Counted from the stretch's first letter, positions 20,225-29,338 are shown. The stretch: DNA of 64,000 nucleotides from Halobacillus halophilus DSM 2266 (GCF_000284515.1 NC_017668.1:2232001-2296000), one strand, 5' to 3'. A program made the numbers and translations. The notes: generated from the letters alone by a model not told the origin.

Positions 20225-21028
20225 TTAGTCTAATAAGTGTTCAAGACCATACACCAGGACTTCCAGGTGCATGACTTTTTCAGTGGCTAATTTAACACCA
20301 CTCATAAATGACTCACGATGATGGGAATCGTGTTTAATTGTAAGTGTCTGCCCAAGTCCTCCAAAAACAACTTCCTGGTGAGCAATTAATCCGGGAAGGC
20401 GCATACTGTGGATTTTCATTCCATCAGAGTCTGCACCGCGGGCACCAGCTAAATTTTCCGTTTCATTAGGGTGACCTTGACGATGACTTTCTCTGACTTC
20501 TCTAATGAGCTCAGCGGTTTTTATAGCTGTACCAGAAGGAGCATCTAATTTTTGATCGTGGTGTTTTTCGATGATTTCGACGTTTGGAAAATGCTTAGCG
20601 GCCCATTTAGAGAATTGCATCATCAGGACAGCCCCTACCGCGAAATTAGGAGCGATCACAGCGCCAATTTGTTTTTCTTCCGCGAGCTGTTTCAATTCCT
20701 CTAATTGTTCGGGTGTAAATCCTGTAGTTCCTACAACAGGACGCACACCATGTTCCAGGGCAAGTTTTGTGTGCTTATAACCATTTTCAGGAGTTGTTAA
20801 GTCAATTAGCACATCCGCTTCTATTTCACTCAGACACTTCTCCGGATCGTCAAAAATAGGCGCATCCAGGTTTGGCAAATTATCTATTTCGACGACATTT
20901 TTTCCTCCGTTTTTACGGTCTAAACAGGCTACGAGCGTTAAGTTTTCTTCTTTTTCAATTAGTTTCAGGGCTTCTGTCCCCATTTTACCTCGAGGTCCCG
21001 CTACTATCACCTTAATATTATTACTCAT
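20225..21028 (-). CDS. dapB: 4-hydroxy-tetrahydrodipicolinate reductase
   Basis: 267 residues, same as B. subtilis. NAD(P)H-dependent step of lysine, meso-DAP and (in spores) dipicolinate synthesis. NAD-binding VAGPRGKMG at the N-terminus and the substrate motif [15 protein letters not shown] near 157. ATG 21028 follows AAGGAGAG and overlaps ypjD by 8 nt. Confidence 0.96.
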   Translation of the reverse strand: MSNNIKVIVAGPRGKMGTEALKLIEKEENLTLVACLDRKNGGKNVVEIDNLPNLDAPIFDDPEKCLSEIEADVLIDLTTPENGYKHTKLALEHGVRPVVGTTGFTPEQLEELKQLAEEKQIGAVIAPNFAVGAVLMMQFSKWAAKHFPNVEIIEKHHDQKLDAPSGTAIKTAELIREVRESHRQGHPNETENLAGARGADSDGMKIHSMRLPGLIAHQEVVFGGLGQTLTIKHDSHHRESFMSGVKLATEKVMHLEVLVYGLEHLLD

Positions 21029-21362
21029 TTGAACTCTCTCCTTCTTTCCGTGTCCAACGGTCTTTGTCTCGTGTTTCAATTTTACTCATCGATTGTTCGA
21101 ATGCTTCCGATAAATCCATGTCCAAAGAATTGGCAAAACAAGTTAAAACGAAAAGGACGTCCCCTAATTCTTCTTCCAATGCTTTGTTTTTCTCTGTCGA
21201 TTTCTTTTGCTTCTCCCCATAATGATGGTTGATTTCACGAGCCATTTCACCAACTTCTTCAGTAAGCCTGGCTTGTAAACTTAATGGAGAAAAATAGCCC
21301 TCCTTAAACTGGGATATGTATTTGTCCACGCGCTTTTGAATATCTCCTGTAGTGTAATTCAC
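21021..21362 (-). CDS. ypjD: MazG-type nucleotide pyrophosphohydrolase YpjD
   Basis: 113 residues. MazG-like fold with metal-binding EEVGE (about 35-39) and EELGD (about 64-68) motifs. Probably hydrolyses aberrant NTPs; true substrate unknown. Start is GTG 21362 with GGGAGCGG upstream. First gene of ypjD-dapB-mgsA-bshA-cca-birA-pan. Confidence 0.9.
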   Translation of the reverse strand: MNYTTGDIQKRVDKYISQFKEGYFSPLSLQARLTEEVGEMAREINHHYGEKQKKSTEKNKALEEELGDVLFVLTCFANSLDMDLSEAFEQSMSKIETRDKDRWTRKEGESSNE

Positions 21363-21450
21363 GTTATCCGCTCCCTTTTTACGTTAGTATCTCTATAAAT
21401 GGTAGCCAAAAGGGGGCGATTTGACAAATTTTTTAACTAAAAACTTAGAA

Positions 21451-21479
21451 TTGCCTGTTCATTGAGAAAACTCTATAAT
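21451..21479 (+). promoter_or_regulatory. Sigma-A promoter of ypjC
   Basis: TTGCCT (21451-21456), 17-nt spacer, consensus TATAAT (21474-21479). About 28 nt between the expected start of transcription and the ypjC ribosome-binding site. Confidence 0.7.
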
Positions 21480-21513
21480 GAGAAACGTATGACATTTATG
21501 GAGGTGAGCAGGT

Positions 21514-22389
21514 ATTAAAATCTTCGGATTGCGTCTTAAAAACATTTTATTCATTTTAATTGGTTCTGCTATTTTTTCATTTGGTCTTGTTCATTTTAAC
21601 ATTCAAAATGAACTCGGTGAGGGAGGATTCACAGGGATAACTTTATTGCTATTATACTTATTTAAATGGGATCCAGCCCTTATGAATATCATTCTCAATA
21701 TCCCAGTTTTAATCATAGGCTGGAAGATACTCGGGCGTAATACATTCCTATATTCATTAATCGGAATCCTTGCTGTATCCTTATTTATTAGAGTTTCACA
21801 AATATATATGATTGAATTTAATTTATCATCTGACCTCACGTTAGCTTCTTTATTTGCAGGTGTGTTTATTGGAGTCGGATTAGGTATTATCTTTCGGTAC
21901 GGCGGAACGACTGGAGGCGTGGATATTATCGCTCGCCTCATCAATAAATACTTAGGCTGGAGTATGGGGCGAGCCATGTTCTTATTTGATGCAGTCGTTA
22001 TTTTTGTCTCCATTGTTACTTATTTAAACCCGATTAAAGGTATGTACACACTCGTAGCCGTGTTTATCGGCGCTAAGGTTATCGATTTTATTCAAGAAGG
22101 AGCCTACGCCGCACGTGGTACTACCATTATCTCTGGTAAAAGTGATGAAATTTCCAGAAAAGTTATGCAGGAAATGGATCGCGGTATTACTATACTCGAA
22201 GGACGTGGATCTTTCTCCGGTGAAAGAAGAGACGTTCTTTACTGCGTAATTGGCAAGAACGAAATTGTACGCTTAAAAACCATTATTGATCACATAGACC
22301 CCCATGCCTTTGTAGCCGTTAGTCACGTTCACGACGTAATGGGCGAAGGTTTCACGCTAGATGAAAACAAAAACCCGATCAGGGACTAA
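21514..22389 (+). CDS. ypjC: YitT-family membrane protein YpjC, probably starting at AUU
   Basis: 291 residues from ATT 21514. Five or so membrane helices (residues about 10-185, with YitT signature FRYGGTTGGVDIIARLI) and a C-terminal cytoplasmic DUF2179 domain (about 210-285). Transport role suspected, substrate unknown. No ATG, GTG or CTG exists in frame between the upstream TGA (21505-21507) and the conserved region. A perfect GGAGGTGA (21500-21507) sits 6 nt before ATT, while the only conventional start, TTG 21529, is 21 nt away. It is the one + strand gene in this long - strand stretch. Confidence 0.85.
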   Translation: MKIFGLRLKNILFILIGSAIFSFGLVHFNIQNELGEGGFTGITLLLLYLFKWDPALMNIILNIPVLIIGWKILGRNTFLYSLIGILAVSLFIRVSQIYMIEFNLSSDLTLASLFAGVFIGVGLGIIFRYGGTTGGVDIIARLINKYLGWSMGRAMFLFDAVVIFVSIVTYLNPIKGMYTLVAVFIGAKVIDFIQEGAYAARGTTIISGKSDEISRKVMQEMDRGITILEGRGSFSGERRDVLYCVIGKNEIVRLKTIIDHIDPHAFVAVSHVHDVMGEGFTLDENKNPIRD

Positions 22390-22403
22390 ATTGTAAACAC
22401 CAA

Positions 22404-22440
22404 ATAAAAAATGCCCCGCTTCCATTGAGAGGCGGGGCAT
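22404..22440 (-). terminator. Terminator between ypjC and the YugP-type gene
   Basis: 9-bp stem ATGCCCCGC (22411-22419) with its complement at 22432-22440. The T-run lies on the minus-strand side, so it mainly serves the protease gene, but the hairpin may also stop ypjC transcripts. Confidence 0.85.
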
Positions 22441-22449
22441 AACTTTATA

Positions 22450-23127
22450 TTATTCTTCTCCCATTCCGAAAAACATGAAAATGAAGCGAAGCAGTTCAGC
22501 TAGAGCTACAAGCGCACCAGCTACATAAGTCATAGCCGCAGCATTCAATACCTTCTTCGTCGGACGTTCTTCCTCATTTCTAATAACTCCCGTAGACACC
22601 AACTGAGTCATTGCTCGATTAGAAGCATCAAACTCAACGGGCAGAGTCACCAGCTGGAAAAGCACAGCAAAGGCAAAGAAGACAATTCCGGCAAAAATTA
22701 AGCCGGTCATTTGAAGAAGAGCTCCGCCAATAATTAAGAAAATAGAGATATTTGACCCGAAGCTCGCAACTGGTACAAGCGCACTTCGGAAACGTAAAAA
22801 CGCATAGTCCTGAGCATCTTGAATCGCATGGCCTACCTCGTGAGCGGCAACAGCAGCTCCGGCAGCCGAACGCCCATGGAAATTATCCGTAGATAAGCGT
22901 ACAACTTTAGAGCGAGGATCGTAATGATCAGATAACTGCCCTCTGACTTCTTCAACAGCTACATTAAACAGACCATTATCATCCAATATTTTTCTAGCTA
23001 CTTCTGCTCCTGACATGGATGAGGAGATAGCTACTTTTGAATACTTTTTGTAGGTGCTCTTTACTTTTGACTGAGCCCATATCGGGATAATCAAAATCAG
23101 TGCGAAGTAAAGAATAAAACTCATCAT
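22450..23127 (-). CDS. YugP-family membrane zinc metallopeptidase
   Basis: 225 residues. Begins with a membrane helix; zinc motif AHEVGHAIQDA (HExxH at about 96-100) followed by three hydrophobic segments near 115-160 and 195-218. Family known as neutral zinc metallopeptidase YugP; substrate unknown. In B. subtilis yugP lies elsewhere, so its place between ypjB and ypjC is a local difference. Confidence 0.85.
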   Translation of the reverse strand: MMSFILYFALILIIPIWAQSKVKSTYKKYSKVAISSSMSGAEVARKILDDNGLFNVAVEEVRGQLSDHYDPRSKVVRLSTDNFHGRSAAGAAVAAHEVGHAIQDAQDYAFLRFRSALVPVASFGSNISIFLIIGGALLQMTGLIFAGIVFFAFAVLFQLVTLPVEFDASNRAMTQLVSTGVIRNEEERPTKKVLNAAAMTYVAGALVALAELLRFIFMFFGMGEE

Positions 23128-23195
23128 GGTTCATTCCTCCGTCTTGGATGTAAATAAAGTTCTTAGGTCAATTTTAGTCAAACCAGCTGAAAAAA

Positions 23196-23906
23196 TCAAC
23201 TATTTTCTCTCTTGATTGACCCTTCCACAGTGGCAACGGCTTGATATTTCCTAAAAGCTACATAAGCAAGCGTTATTAGTATTGTACCTCCAATAAGTAG
23301 TACCGTCCATAATAATGCTTCCATACTTAAAGCAGGAACAGCTTCAGGCAGCTGATTCAATTCAACTGCAAGGGTTTCACGGATTTGGTCGGAATCTCCC
23401 TCTGCAAATTGTGAAAGTTGTTCAGCAATAGGAATTAACTGATCATAAGAATAATACGTCAGAAGGCTTGGAACAACCTTCTCCCATTCGCTTTGAAGCT
23501 CTCCCCCTGTTAAGTAAGGATTGTCACCCAGACTATTTTTATAGTTAAAGACGAGTGTATTTATATTCTCCACATGGTTGTTAGCGCTTACCGTTTCTAT
23601 AAAAATGAGCAATTGACCAATCTCAACTGAATTAGTTTTTGGCAGGTCAACCATCAATGATTGAAGCAATTCTTTCCCTATCTCTTCTTTTTGTGGAGAT
23701 AGGCTCTCCATATAGTTTTCCAATTCAGCCCTTCGGTTATTCAACGCTTTACCAGCTAATTCATATTTTCCATCCTGTATAAGAAGCTTGTACTGCAAGA
23801 AAAAGGCTGACCAATCTTCTGAATGTCCAGATAGGTAAAGGTGCTTATTCATCGGTGTGAGTGTGAAAATAACGGAACATAGTAAGACCAAAATCGCCCG
23901 TCCCAT
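23196..23906 (-). CDS. ypjB: Sporulation protein YpjB family
   Basis: 236 residues: signal-like hydrophobic N-terminus, a helical extracytoplasmic domain (about 25-195) and one C-terminal membrane helix (about 200-222). Position directly after ypjA and overall form match YpjB (Spore_YpjB family), whose molecular role is unknown. Good match in context rather than by motif. Confidence 0.75.
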   Translation of the reverse strand: MGRAILVLLCSVIFTLTPMNKHLYLSGHSEDWSAFFLQYKLLIQDGKYELAGKALNNRRAELENYMESLSPQKEEIGKELLQSLMVDLPKTNSVEIGQLLIFIETVSANNHVENINTLVFNYKNSLGDNPYLTGGELQSEWEKVVPSLLTYYSYDQLIPIAEQLSQFAEGDSDQIRETLAVELNQLPEAVPALSMEALLWTVLLIGGTILITLAYVAFRKYQAVATVEGSIKRENS

Positions 23907-23944
23907 TCCACTTCTCCCCTCTCTTAAAAAGTCTTATAGAGAGT

Positions 23945-24547
23945 CTATGAAGTATGGGCAGAATTTAGACCGCTTGAGTTCCTCTGTGAAACTAGATAAG
24001 CTACCCCTATGCATCCAAGGCTTAACCAAAACGTAAAATATCCGATCTGATCCATATACTTCATGATCGCAGGGTATACAGGCATTTGTTCAAAAACGTA
24101 GTCAATAACATCATTATGCAGTGTCCATATGGCTGCAACAAGGACATGTCTCATTCGTATAGAATAAAACGGAGCATATAATAGACCCTGGAAGGCCATG
24201 GCAGCGTGAGACACGATAAGCATATAACCTGTCCAGGGGAGAGAGCCGAATTCAACCAAAGTCAATCCGTTCATAACAACAGCCCATAGTCCATACTTGA
24301 GAAGCGTTATAAGAGCCAGTGCCTCAATGTACGGCACATTTCTATTGAAGATATAAAACCCTAAGAAAATTGTAAAAAACAGGCTGGCTGTAGGGCTGTC
24401 TGGGACAAATATTAAAAACTTAGGTTCTGTAACAGCTAACTGACTACCATACCAAATATATCCATAGATCGTTCCGAGAAGATTTACGATAAATAGTAAG
24501 ATTAAAAACCCACGATTCTTGAGTATGTAGGAGACTAAATCTTTCAA
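23945..24547 (-). CDS. ypjA: YpjA-like DUF1405 membrane protein
   Basis: 200 residues with about six membrane helices and the typical HNDVIDY segment near 145. DUF1405 family, always downstream of qcrC in Bacillus; function unknown. Start is TTG 24547 with AGGGGGA 7 nt upstream. Confidence 0.8.
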   Translation of the reverse strand: MKDLVSYILKNRGFLILLFIVNLLGTIYGYIWYGSQLAVTEPKFLIFVPDSPTASLFFTIFLGFYIFNRNVPYIEALALITLLKYGLWAVVMNGLTLVEFGSLPWTGYMLIVSHAAMAFQGLLYAPFYSIRMRHVLVAAIWTLHNDVIDYVFEQMPVYPAIMKYMDQIGYFTFWLSLGCIGVAYLVSQRNSSGLNSAHTS

Positions 24548-24571
24548 CCTTGGTTCCCCCTATATAAATTA

Positions 24572-24594
24572 AGCCGCGCTCCTTGAGCGCGGCT
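24572..24594 (-). terminator. Hairpin after qcrC
   Basis: Perfect 10-bp GC-rich stem AGCCGCGCTC (24572-24581) with its complement at 24585-24594, 3-nt loop. The following T-run on the minus strand is interrupted (TTAATTTATA), so it may be leaky into ypjA-ypjB. Confidence 0.65.
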
Positions 24595-24607
24595 ATCATT
24601 TCAAAAC

Positions 24608-25576
24608 TTATTCGCTTGAGCCTGATCCTTCACCTTCAGAAGAGCCTTCTCCTGAACCTTCACCAGATCCTTCGCCTTCAGAAGAGCCTTCTCCTGAACC
24701 TTCACCGGATCCTTCGCCTTCAGAAGAGCCTTCTCCTGAACCTTCACCGGATCCTTCGCCTTCAGAAGAACCTTCTCCTGAACCTTCACCAGATCCTTCG
24801 CCTCCGCCAGAGCCGGCGTTAGCGATGAATTCAGCTAATACTTGCAATTCTTCATCTGAACCTCCGAAGACTCCTGCCGGCATCTGCCCGACTCCATTTA
24901 CAGCAATATCTTTAATCTGGTCTACAGATAACTGAGTGTCCATTAAAGATGGATAATTCCCTTGCCCTTGTAAAGAGTCACCATGACAGCTTAAACAGTT
25001 CGCTTCATATAAAGCGTAGCCTTCGCCTGACTTATCGATCTCTGATTCTACAGCTTCTACGTTAACTCCGTATTTTTCAGAGCGGGTTTCATAGTCAGCG
25101 TGTTGAACCGATTCAAATGTCAGCCAGAAAGTTGCAATAAATCCAAGGAGCATTAATCCAACAGCTATTGGACGTTTATGTGGACGGCGTTCAGGACCTC
25201 TGTCAAGGAACGGCGCCAGTAATAATGCTCCAAAAGCCAATCCTGGCATAACAATTGCACCCAGTACAATAAATTCTCCACCCGCAAATTCATATTTCAA
25301 GAATTGGTATAAAAATAAGAAATACCAGTCAGGCAATGGAATATAACCTGCGTTGGTTGGATCTGCCTGTTGCTCTAAAGGTGACGGGTGAGCAGCAGTC
25401 AGAATAAGGAAACCGATTAGAAATACGGAACCTACGAGCCATTCCTTAAGAAGGAAGTTCGGCCAAAACGCTTCGGTACGGCCTGGATACTCTGAGTAGT
25501 CTTTTGGTAAATTGGCTTTTGATTCGGCGGTAACTCGTGAGTCACCGACGAACTTCATCCCTTTTCCCCTATGCAC
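24608..25576 (-). CDS. qcrC: Menaquinol:cytochrome c reductase cytochrome b/c subunit with repeat tail
   Basis: 322 residues, about 65 longer than B. subtilis QcrC (255). Order: N-terminal GKGMKFVGDSR, three membrane helices of subunit-IV type (about 45-155), c-type heme domain with C194-L-S-C197-H198 and a methionine ligand candidate in GQMPAG, then a Gly/Ser/Glu tail. The tail has four perfect 14-residue repeats (261-316) and ends GSGSSE. The heme domain faces outside, so the tail is extracellular. Start is GTG 25576 after GGAGGG. Third gene of qcrABC. Confidence 0.95.
   Translation of the reverse strand: MHRGKGMKFVGDSRVTAESKANLPKDYSEYPGRTEAFWPNFLLKEWLVGSVFLIGFLILTAAHPSPLEQQADPTNAGYIPLPDWYFLFLYQFLKYEFAGGEFIVLGAIVMPGLAFGALLLAPFLDRGPERRPHKRPIAVGLMLLGFIATFWLTFESVQHADYETRSEKYGVNVEAVESEIDKSGEGYALYEANCLSCHGDSLQGQGNYPSLMDTQLSVDQIKDIAVNGVGQMPAGVFGGSDEELQVLAEFIANAGSGGGEGSGEGSGEGSSEGEGSGEGSGEGSSEGEGSGEGSGEGSSEGEGSGEGSGEGSSEGEGSGSSE
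24629..24796 (-). repeat. Four tandem 42-bp repeats in the qcrC 3' end
   Basis: Four in-frame copies of a 42-bp unit, differing by single bases, each encoding the same 14 residues of Gly, Ser and Glu. On both sides there are partial or degenerate units. Unit borders: 24629-24670, 24671-24712, 24713-24754, 24755-24796. Confidence 0.95.
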
Positions 25577-25604
25577 AGCTTTCCCTCCTTTTTTAACTTA
25601 CATT

Positions 25605-26279
25605 TTATAGTGGACCGGAAATTCCTTGTTTACGGATTAAGATAAAGTGAAAGGCCATTAATCCGAACAATGCGGCCGGCAAGAAGAAAACGTGGATCGC
25701 AAAGAAACGGGTAAGGGTTTGGGCCCCAACGATCGATGGATCACCCGCAAGCAGCGTTCGTATCGCATCTCCTATAAATGGTGTTGCAGCAGCAATTTCA
25801 AGACCTACCTGGGTAGCAAAATATGCTTTGTTATCCCATGGAAGCAGGTATCCTGTAAAACCAAGACCAAGCATAACGAAGAACAATAGAACTCCAATTA
25901 CCCAGTTTAGTTCGCGCGGTTTCTTATAAGCGCCTTGGAAGAACACCCGTAACGTATGTAAGAATAACATTACGATAACAAGACTCGCTCCCCAGTGGTG
26001 CATGCCACGGACGATTTGACCGTATGCTACCTCTCTTTGTAAATAATAAACGGATTTCCAAGCATTCTCAATATCTGGCACATAATACATGGTCAGGAAC
26101 ATCCCTGACAAGATTTGAATGACTGTAATGAAAAAAGTCAGTCCGCCAAAACAATAAACAAAAGCTGAGAAATGATGGGCTGGGTTAACGTGCTCCGGAA
26201 CTTCGTGGTCGGCGATATCACGCCACAAAGGGGTAATATCAACACGCTCGTCCACCCAATCATAAAGTCTTTGCAGCAT
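25605..26279 (-). CDS. qcrB: Menaquinol:cytochrome c reductase cytochrome b subunit
   Basis: 224 residues, same as B. subtilis QcrB. Four membrane helices with heme-ligand histidines in HHWGASLVIVMLFLH and FFAIHVFF-FHF regions. Cys43 (FVYCFGG) is the residue that anchors the extra heme c-i found in b6f-like complexes of Firmicutes. Accepts electrons from menaquinol in the membrane. Confidence 0.97.
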   Translation of the reverse strand: MLQRLYDWVDERVDITPLWRDIADHEVPEHVNPAHHFSAFVYCFGGLTFFITVIQILSGMFLTMYYVPDIENAWKSVYYLQREVAYGQIVRGMHHWGASLVIVMLFLHTLRVFFQGAYKKPRELNWVIGVLLFFVMLGLGFTGYLLPWDNKAYFATQVGLEIAAATPFIGDAIRTLLAGDPSIVGAQTLTRFFAIHVFFLPAALFGLMAFHFILIRKQGISGPL

Positions 26280-26281
26280 TG

Positions 26282-26791
26282 TTAACTCCCCCCTCCTCTA
26301 GATTGTGCGTCTCCAAGGTAAAGCATGCCTTCTTCCACTTTGTGCTCAAAAACTGGAAGCGGAGCTGTTGGAGGTGTTCCCGGAACATTCACTCCATCCT
26401 TGGTGTAACGTCCACCGTGACATGGACAGTAGAATTGATTAGGATAGTCTTCCTGTGAAGCCCAGTCCACAGTACAGCCTAAATGGGTGCAGATAGGAGA
26501 AAGTGCCACAATCTCATCATTTTCATTTCTGTATACCCAGGCTGTTTTCTGTACTTCCGATTCATACCAAGCATCTACCTGGTCAATGGTCCACTCCACT
26601 CTTGTGGGCTCATTTGTAATCTCATCAACAGATGCAACGGAATGCATATCTCCGCCTTCTTTGGTTTGCAATACTGGATCAATTGCGAACCGAACCATTG
26701 GTGCAAGCATTCCGGCTGCCATGAATCCTCCTACACCAGTCAGTGTGTAGTTCAAAAATTGACGACGGGATACTCGTTTTTTATCGCTCAT
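26282..26791 (-). CDS. qcrA: Rieske iron-sulfur subunit of the bc complex
   Basis: 169 residues. Twin-arginine signal-anchor (VSRRQFLNYTLTG, residues 6-18) and Rieske cluster ligands CTHLGC and CPCHGG near 105-130. Moves electrons from menaquinol to the c-type heme. First gene of the qcr operon, 2 nt from qcrB. Confidence 0.97.
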   Translation of the reverse strand: MSDKKRVSRRQFLNYTLTGVGGFMAAGMLAPMVRFAIDPVLQTKEGGDMHSVASVDEITNEPTRVEWTIDQVDAWYESEVQKTAWVYRNENDEIVALSPICTHLGCTVDWASQEDYPNQFYCPCHGGRYTKDGVNVPGTPPTAPLPVFEHKVEEGMLYLGDAQSRGGGS

Positions 26792-26921
26792 TCTTTTCCC
26801 CCCTCTATGCTGTCATCCATATGACATGGATATTTTACACACAGTTTACTAGGACATTACCATGATAGCGCAATCTCAAGGCGCGGTCAATAAATTATCA
26901 AGGCTTGTCGTAACTTTTCTA

Positions 26922-27377
26922 TTACCAGTATGCCTGGATTAGTTCACTGATTTGTCCCGCTTGTTCTTTTACAAACGATTGCGTTTCTGTAGATTGGATA
27001 TTCCCACTTTGGATAGCTGGAACCCACAACAATTTCCCTGTGAGTTCATCCTCGTGTTTTTTCCATTTAGCATCAAAAGTGAGAAGAAACACATGTTTAA
27101 AAGGCTGTTTTCTAAACTGACTGATCCAGCTGTTCAATCGTGATACTTCTGTCTCTGCCGTTCCGCTTATGTAATAATATTCTGGAGCTAAAAATATACG
27201 TCCTCTATACTCTTTTTCAATCAGATTGGTAAAAATCTGATTGATTTCCCTTTGAAACGCTTGTTTCCCCATCATTTGATCAGAAGCTGGGTCAAAAGGA
27301 ATCATTGGAATTAACAAAGTATCAATATATTCTTTCTCAGGTAAGTATTGTTTAATATCTTTTTCTGTCCATCGCAC
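26922..27377 (-). CDS. ypiF: YpiF-like DUF2487 protein
   Basis: 151 residues, soluble, no motif of known activity. Position between ypiB and qcrA and the MRWTEKDI start agree with YpiF (DUF2487). Start GTG 27377 after GGAG. Function unknown. Confidence 0.8.
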   Translation of the reverse strand: MRWTEKDIKQYLPEKEYIDTLLIPMIPFDPASDQMMGKQAFQREINQIFTNLIEKEYRGRIFLAPEYYYISGTAETEVSRLNSWISQFRKQPFKHVFLLTFDAKWKKHEDELTGKLLWVPAIQSGNIQSTETQSFVKEQAGQISELIQAYW

Positions 27378-27425
27378 GGGTCATCATCTCCTGCCTTTCT
27401 TCTCTCTATTGTACTAGATTGTCGA

Positions 27426-27464
27426 AAAAATAAAAGTCAGGAGCGATAAAAAATGCTCCTGACT
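27426..27464 (-). terminator. Terminator after ypiB
   Basis: Perfect 10-bp stem AGTCAGGAGC (27435-27444) with its complement at 27455-27464; the minus-strand reading continues into a T-rich tract. It lies between the ypiB stop and ypiF. Confidence 0.85.
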
Positions 27465-27472
27465 AGTGCATA

Positions 27473-28033
27473 TTATAAGAAGGTATTTAAATCCTGTTTC
27501 AGACTGCTTAATTCATTACACAATTCTTTAAATTTATTTCTTTCACCATCAATTAAAGCAGCATCAATTTTCCCTTCCAACTCTTTCTGTCTGTGTTTAA
27601 GAAGACTTAATGAGAGCAAGCGTTCCGCTTCGTTTTTATCGCGCTCATTCAAATAATAATCTTTAGGAAGGTAAGGGTTTTCCTCTAATACAAGAGCGTA
27701 TTTCGAACTTTGCTGAGCATTATCGAAATTCATTTGAATATAGACGGGTTCATCTTGATTCATTCTCAAATCGTGGAACGACTTCTCTGCATCATTCGTC
27801 ATGACTTGCCCTTTATAAAATCGAAATGGGGGATCGGATACACCTTGAGCACTTATCTCCATACCTCTAGGACAGAACTTCACTTCCTGGACAAAATGAA
27901 CACTGGAAAGTAAGGATTCATGATTCATCAAATAATTAAGGATCCATACACTTTCACGTTTCTTTAATTGATAATGATTTAGAAACCACCGGACGAAGTC
28001 TTTTTTTTCATCAACAGATATAGGTGTTTGCAT
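27473..28033 (-). CDS. ypiB: UPF0302 protein YpiB (ReoY-type)
   Basis: 186 residues. UPF0302 N-terminal domain (about 1-120) plus a short C-terminal helical domain with a predicted coiled coil (about 140-186). Homologues in Listeria (ReoY) take part in ClpC-dependent turnover of MurA and so in cell-wall control; whether that role holds here is inferred. Adjacent to ypiA as in B. subtilis. Confidence 0.85.
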   Translation of the reverse strand: MQTPISVDEKKDFVRWFLNHYQLKKRESVWILNYLMNHESLLSSVHFVQEVKFCPRGMEISAQGVSDPPFRFYKGQVMTNDAEKSFHDLRMNQDEPVYIQMNFDNAQQSSKYALVLEENPYLPKDYYLNERDKNEAERLLSLSLLKHRQKELEGKIDAALIDGERNKFKELCNELSSLKQDLNTFL

Positions 28034-28063
28034 ATGCGCCCCTCCCGCGCCTCATTATTCAAA

Positions 28064-29320
28064 TCATTCTTGCTCCATAAGCCTCGCCAAAAAGTCTTCA
28101 ATTTCAGTATCCGCGGGGTCAATTGCTAAATATTCTCTAAATACTTCCTGTCCTTCCTTCATACGGCCTTCTTCAATCAGGAAGTATCCATAGGCTTTTA
28201 AGAATGCTGTATCCTCTTTTAATGAAGGGTAAGCCTGCTTATATTGCTCATAAGCTTCATCAAACTGTTCCTCTTCTTCATAAGCCTGGGCAAGTTCCCA
28301 AAGATAATTGGGATCTTCCTCTCCAAGAGAGATCAACTGATTAATAAGTTCAATAATGGCTTCATAGTCCGCGTCTTCTTTAAAGTTCTCTATTAGGAAT
28401 AAAACCGCTTCCTTATAGCCTGGATCCAGTGCTACAGCTTCTCTCATAAGCCTGTAACCCTCATCTTTGTTTCCTTGTTTGTGAGTTAACGTACCGGCCA
28501 GATGATAGAGTTCTTTATTAAATTCATCTTTTGCCAGACCTTTCTTAGCCATATCCAGTGCTTCCTGAGGCATACCTTCTGAATCATAAGCCTGGGCCAG
28601 GTGAGGATAAACCGAATGAAAATAAGGATCTTTATCGATCAATTGTTCCCAAACCTTAATGGCTATATCATTACGATTTGCCTGAAAAGCAACAAAACCA
28701 TAGCGGAACATTACATCTGGATTCTCTTCTTCCACGTTTTGGTAGTACTCAAGTGATTGTTCAAATTCACCATTGGCTGCATACGCTTCTGCTAAACGCG
28801 TAGCTACTTCAATATCTCCCATAACCGGCTGGTGGTGCATAGCGTTCTCGTAATACGGAACACATTTTGAATATTCCCCATTTGAAAAAGCCAGTTCGCC
28901 TAAAGCAAAGTCGATAATGGCTGAATTAGGTTCTACTTGCTTAGCAGTTAATAACTTCTGCTCAGCTACTTCGTATAACCCTTGAGCCTGGTATAAATCA
29001 GCTAATTGAACGAGTACTTGCAAATAATCTTCATCTTCAGGACCGAATTGATTCAATAGCTCTATCGCTTCATCATCTTCCCCTAAATCGATATGAATTT
29101 CTGCCATCATCACTTTTAATTCCTGCTCTTTTGGATAGCGTTGAATCAGTTCCTGAAGAACCATTTTCGCTTCATCCATCATTCCCCACTGAATGTAGAG
29201 TTCTGCAATGGTAAAGCGCTCTTCTTCATCCGCATGTGGTAAATATTGTGTTAGAGTTTCTATTGCATCTTCCGTCTTATGGGCTTCCATTTGACGAATT
29301 GCTTTTTGTATTTCCTCCAT
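28064..29320 (-). CDS. ypiA: TPR repeat protein YpiA
   Basis: 418 residues built almost entirely of tetratricopeptide repeats (at least ten helical pairs, e.g. EAYAANGEFEQSLEYYQ and ELAQAYEEEEQFDEAYEQY). Scaffold for protein contacts, no enzyme motif. Gene order ypiA-ypiB suggests a joint role in the ReoY-type pathway. ATG 29320 with AAAGGATG upstream. Confidence 0.9.
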   Translation of the reverse strand: MEEIQKAIRQMEAHKTEDAIETLTQYLPHADEEERFTIAELYIQWGMMDEAKMVLQELIQRYPKEQELKVMMAEIHIDLGEDDEAIELLNQFGPEDEDYLQVLVQLADLYQAQGLYEVAEQKLLTAKQVEPNSAIIDFALGELAFSNGEYSKCVPYYENAMHHQPVMGDIEVATRLAEAYAANGEFEQSLEYYQNVEEENPDVMFRYGFVAFQANRNDIAIKVWEQLIDKDPYFHSVYPHLAQAYDSEGMPQEALDMAKKGLAKDEFNKELYHLAGTLTHKQGNKDEGYRLMREAVALDPGYKEAVLFLIENFKEDADYEAIIELINQLISLGEEDPNYLWELAQAYEEEEQFDEAYEQYKQAYPSLKEDTAFLKAYGYFLIEEGRMKEGQEVFREYLAIDPADTEIEDFLARLMEQE

Positions 29321-29338
29321 GATGACATCCTTTCTCTG

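Noticed and set aside
24629-24796. Regular DNA repeats looking like a short CRISPR array
   Set aside because: Units are directly abutting 42-bp copies without spacers, in frame inside qcrC, and encode a Gly/Ser/Glu tail.
24583-24822. Open frame opposite the qcrC tail (Leu/Lys-rich product)
   Set aside because: It is the antisense shadow of the 42-bp repeat, with no ribosome-binding site.
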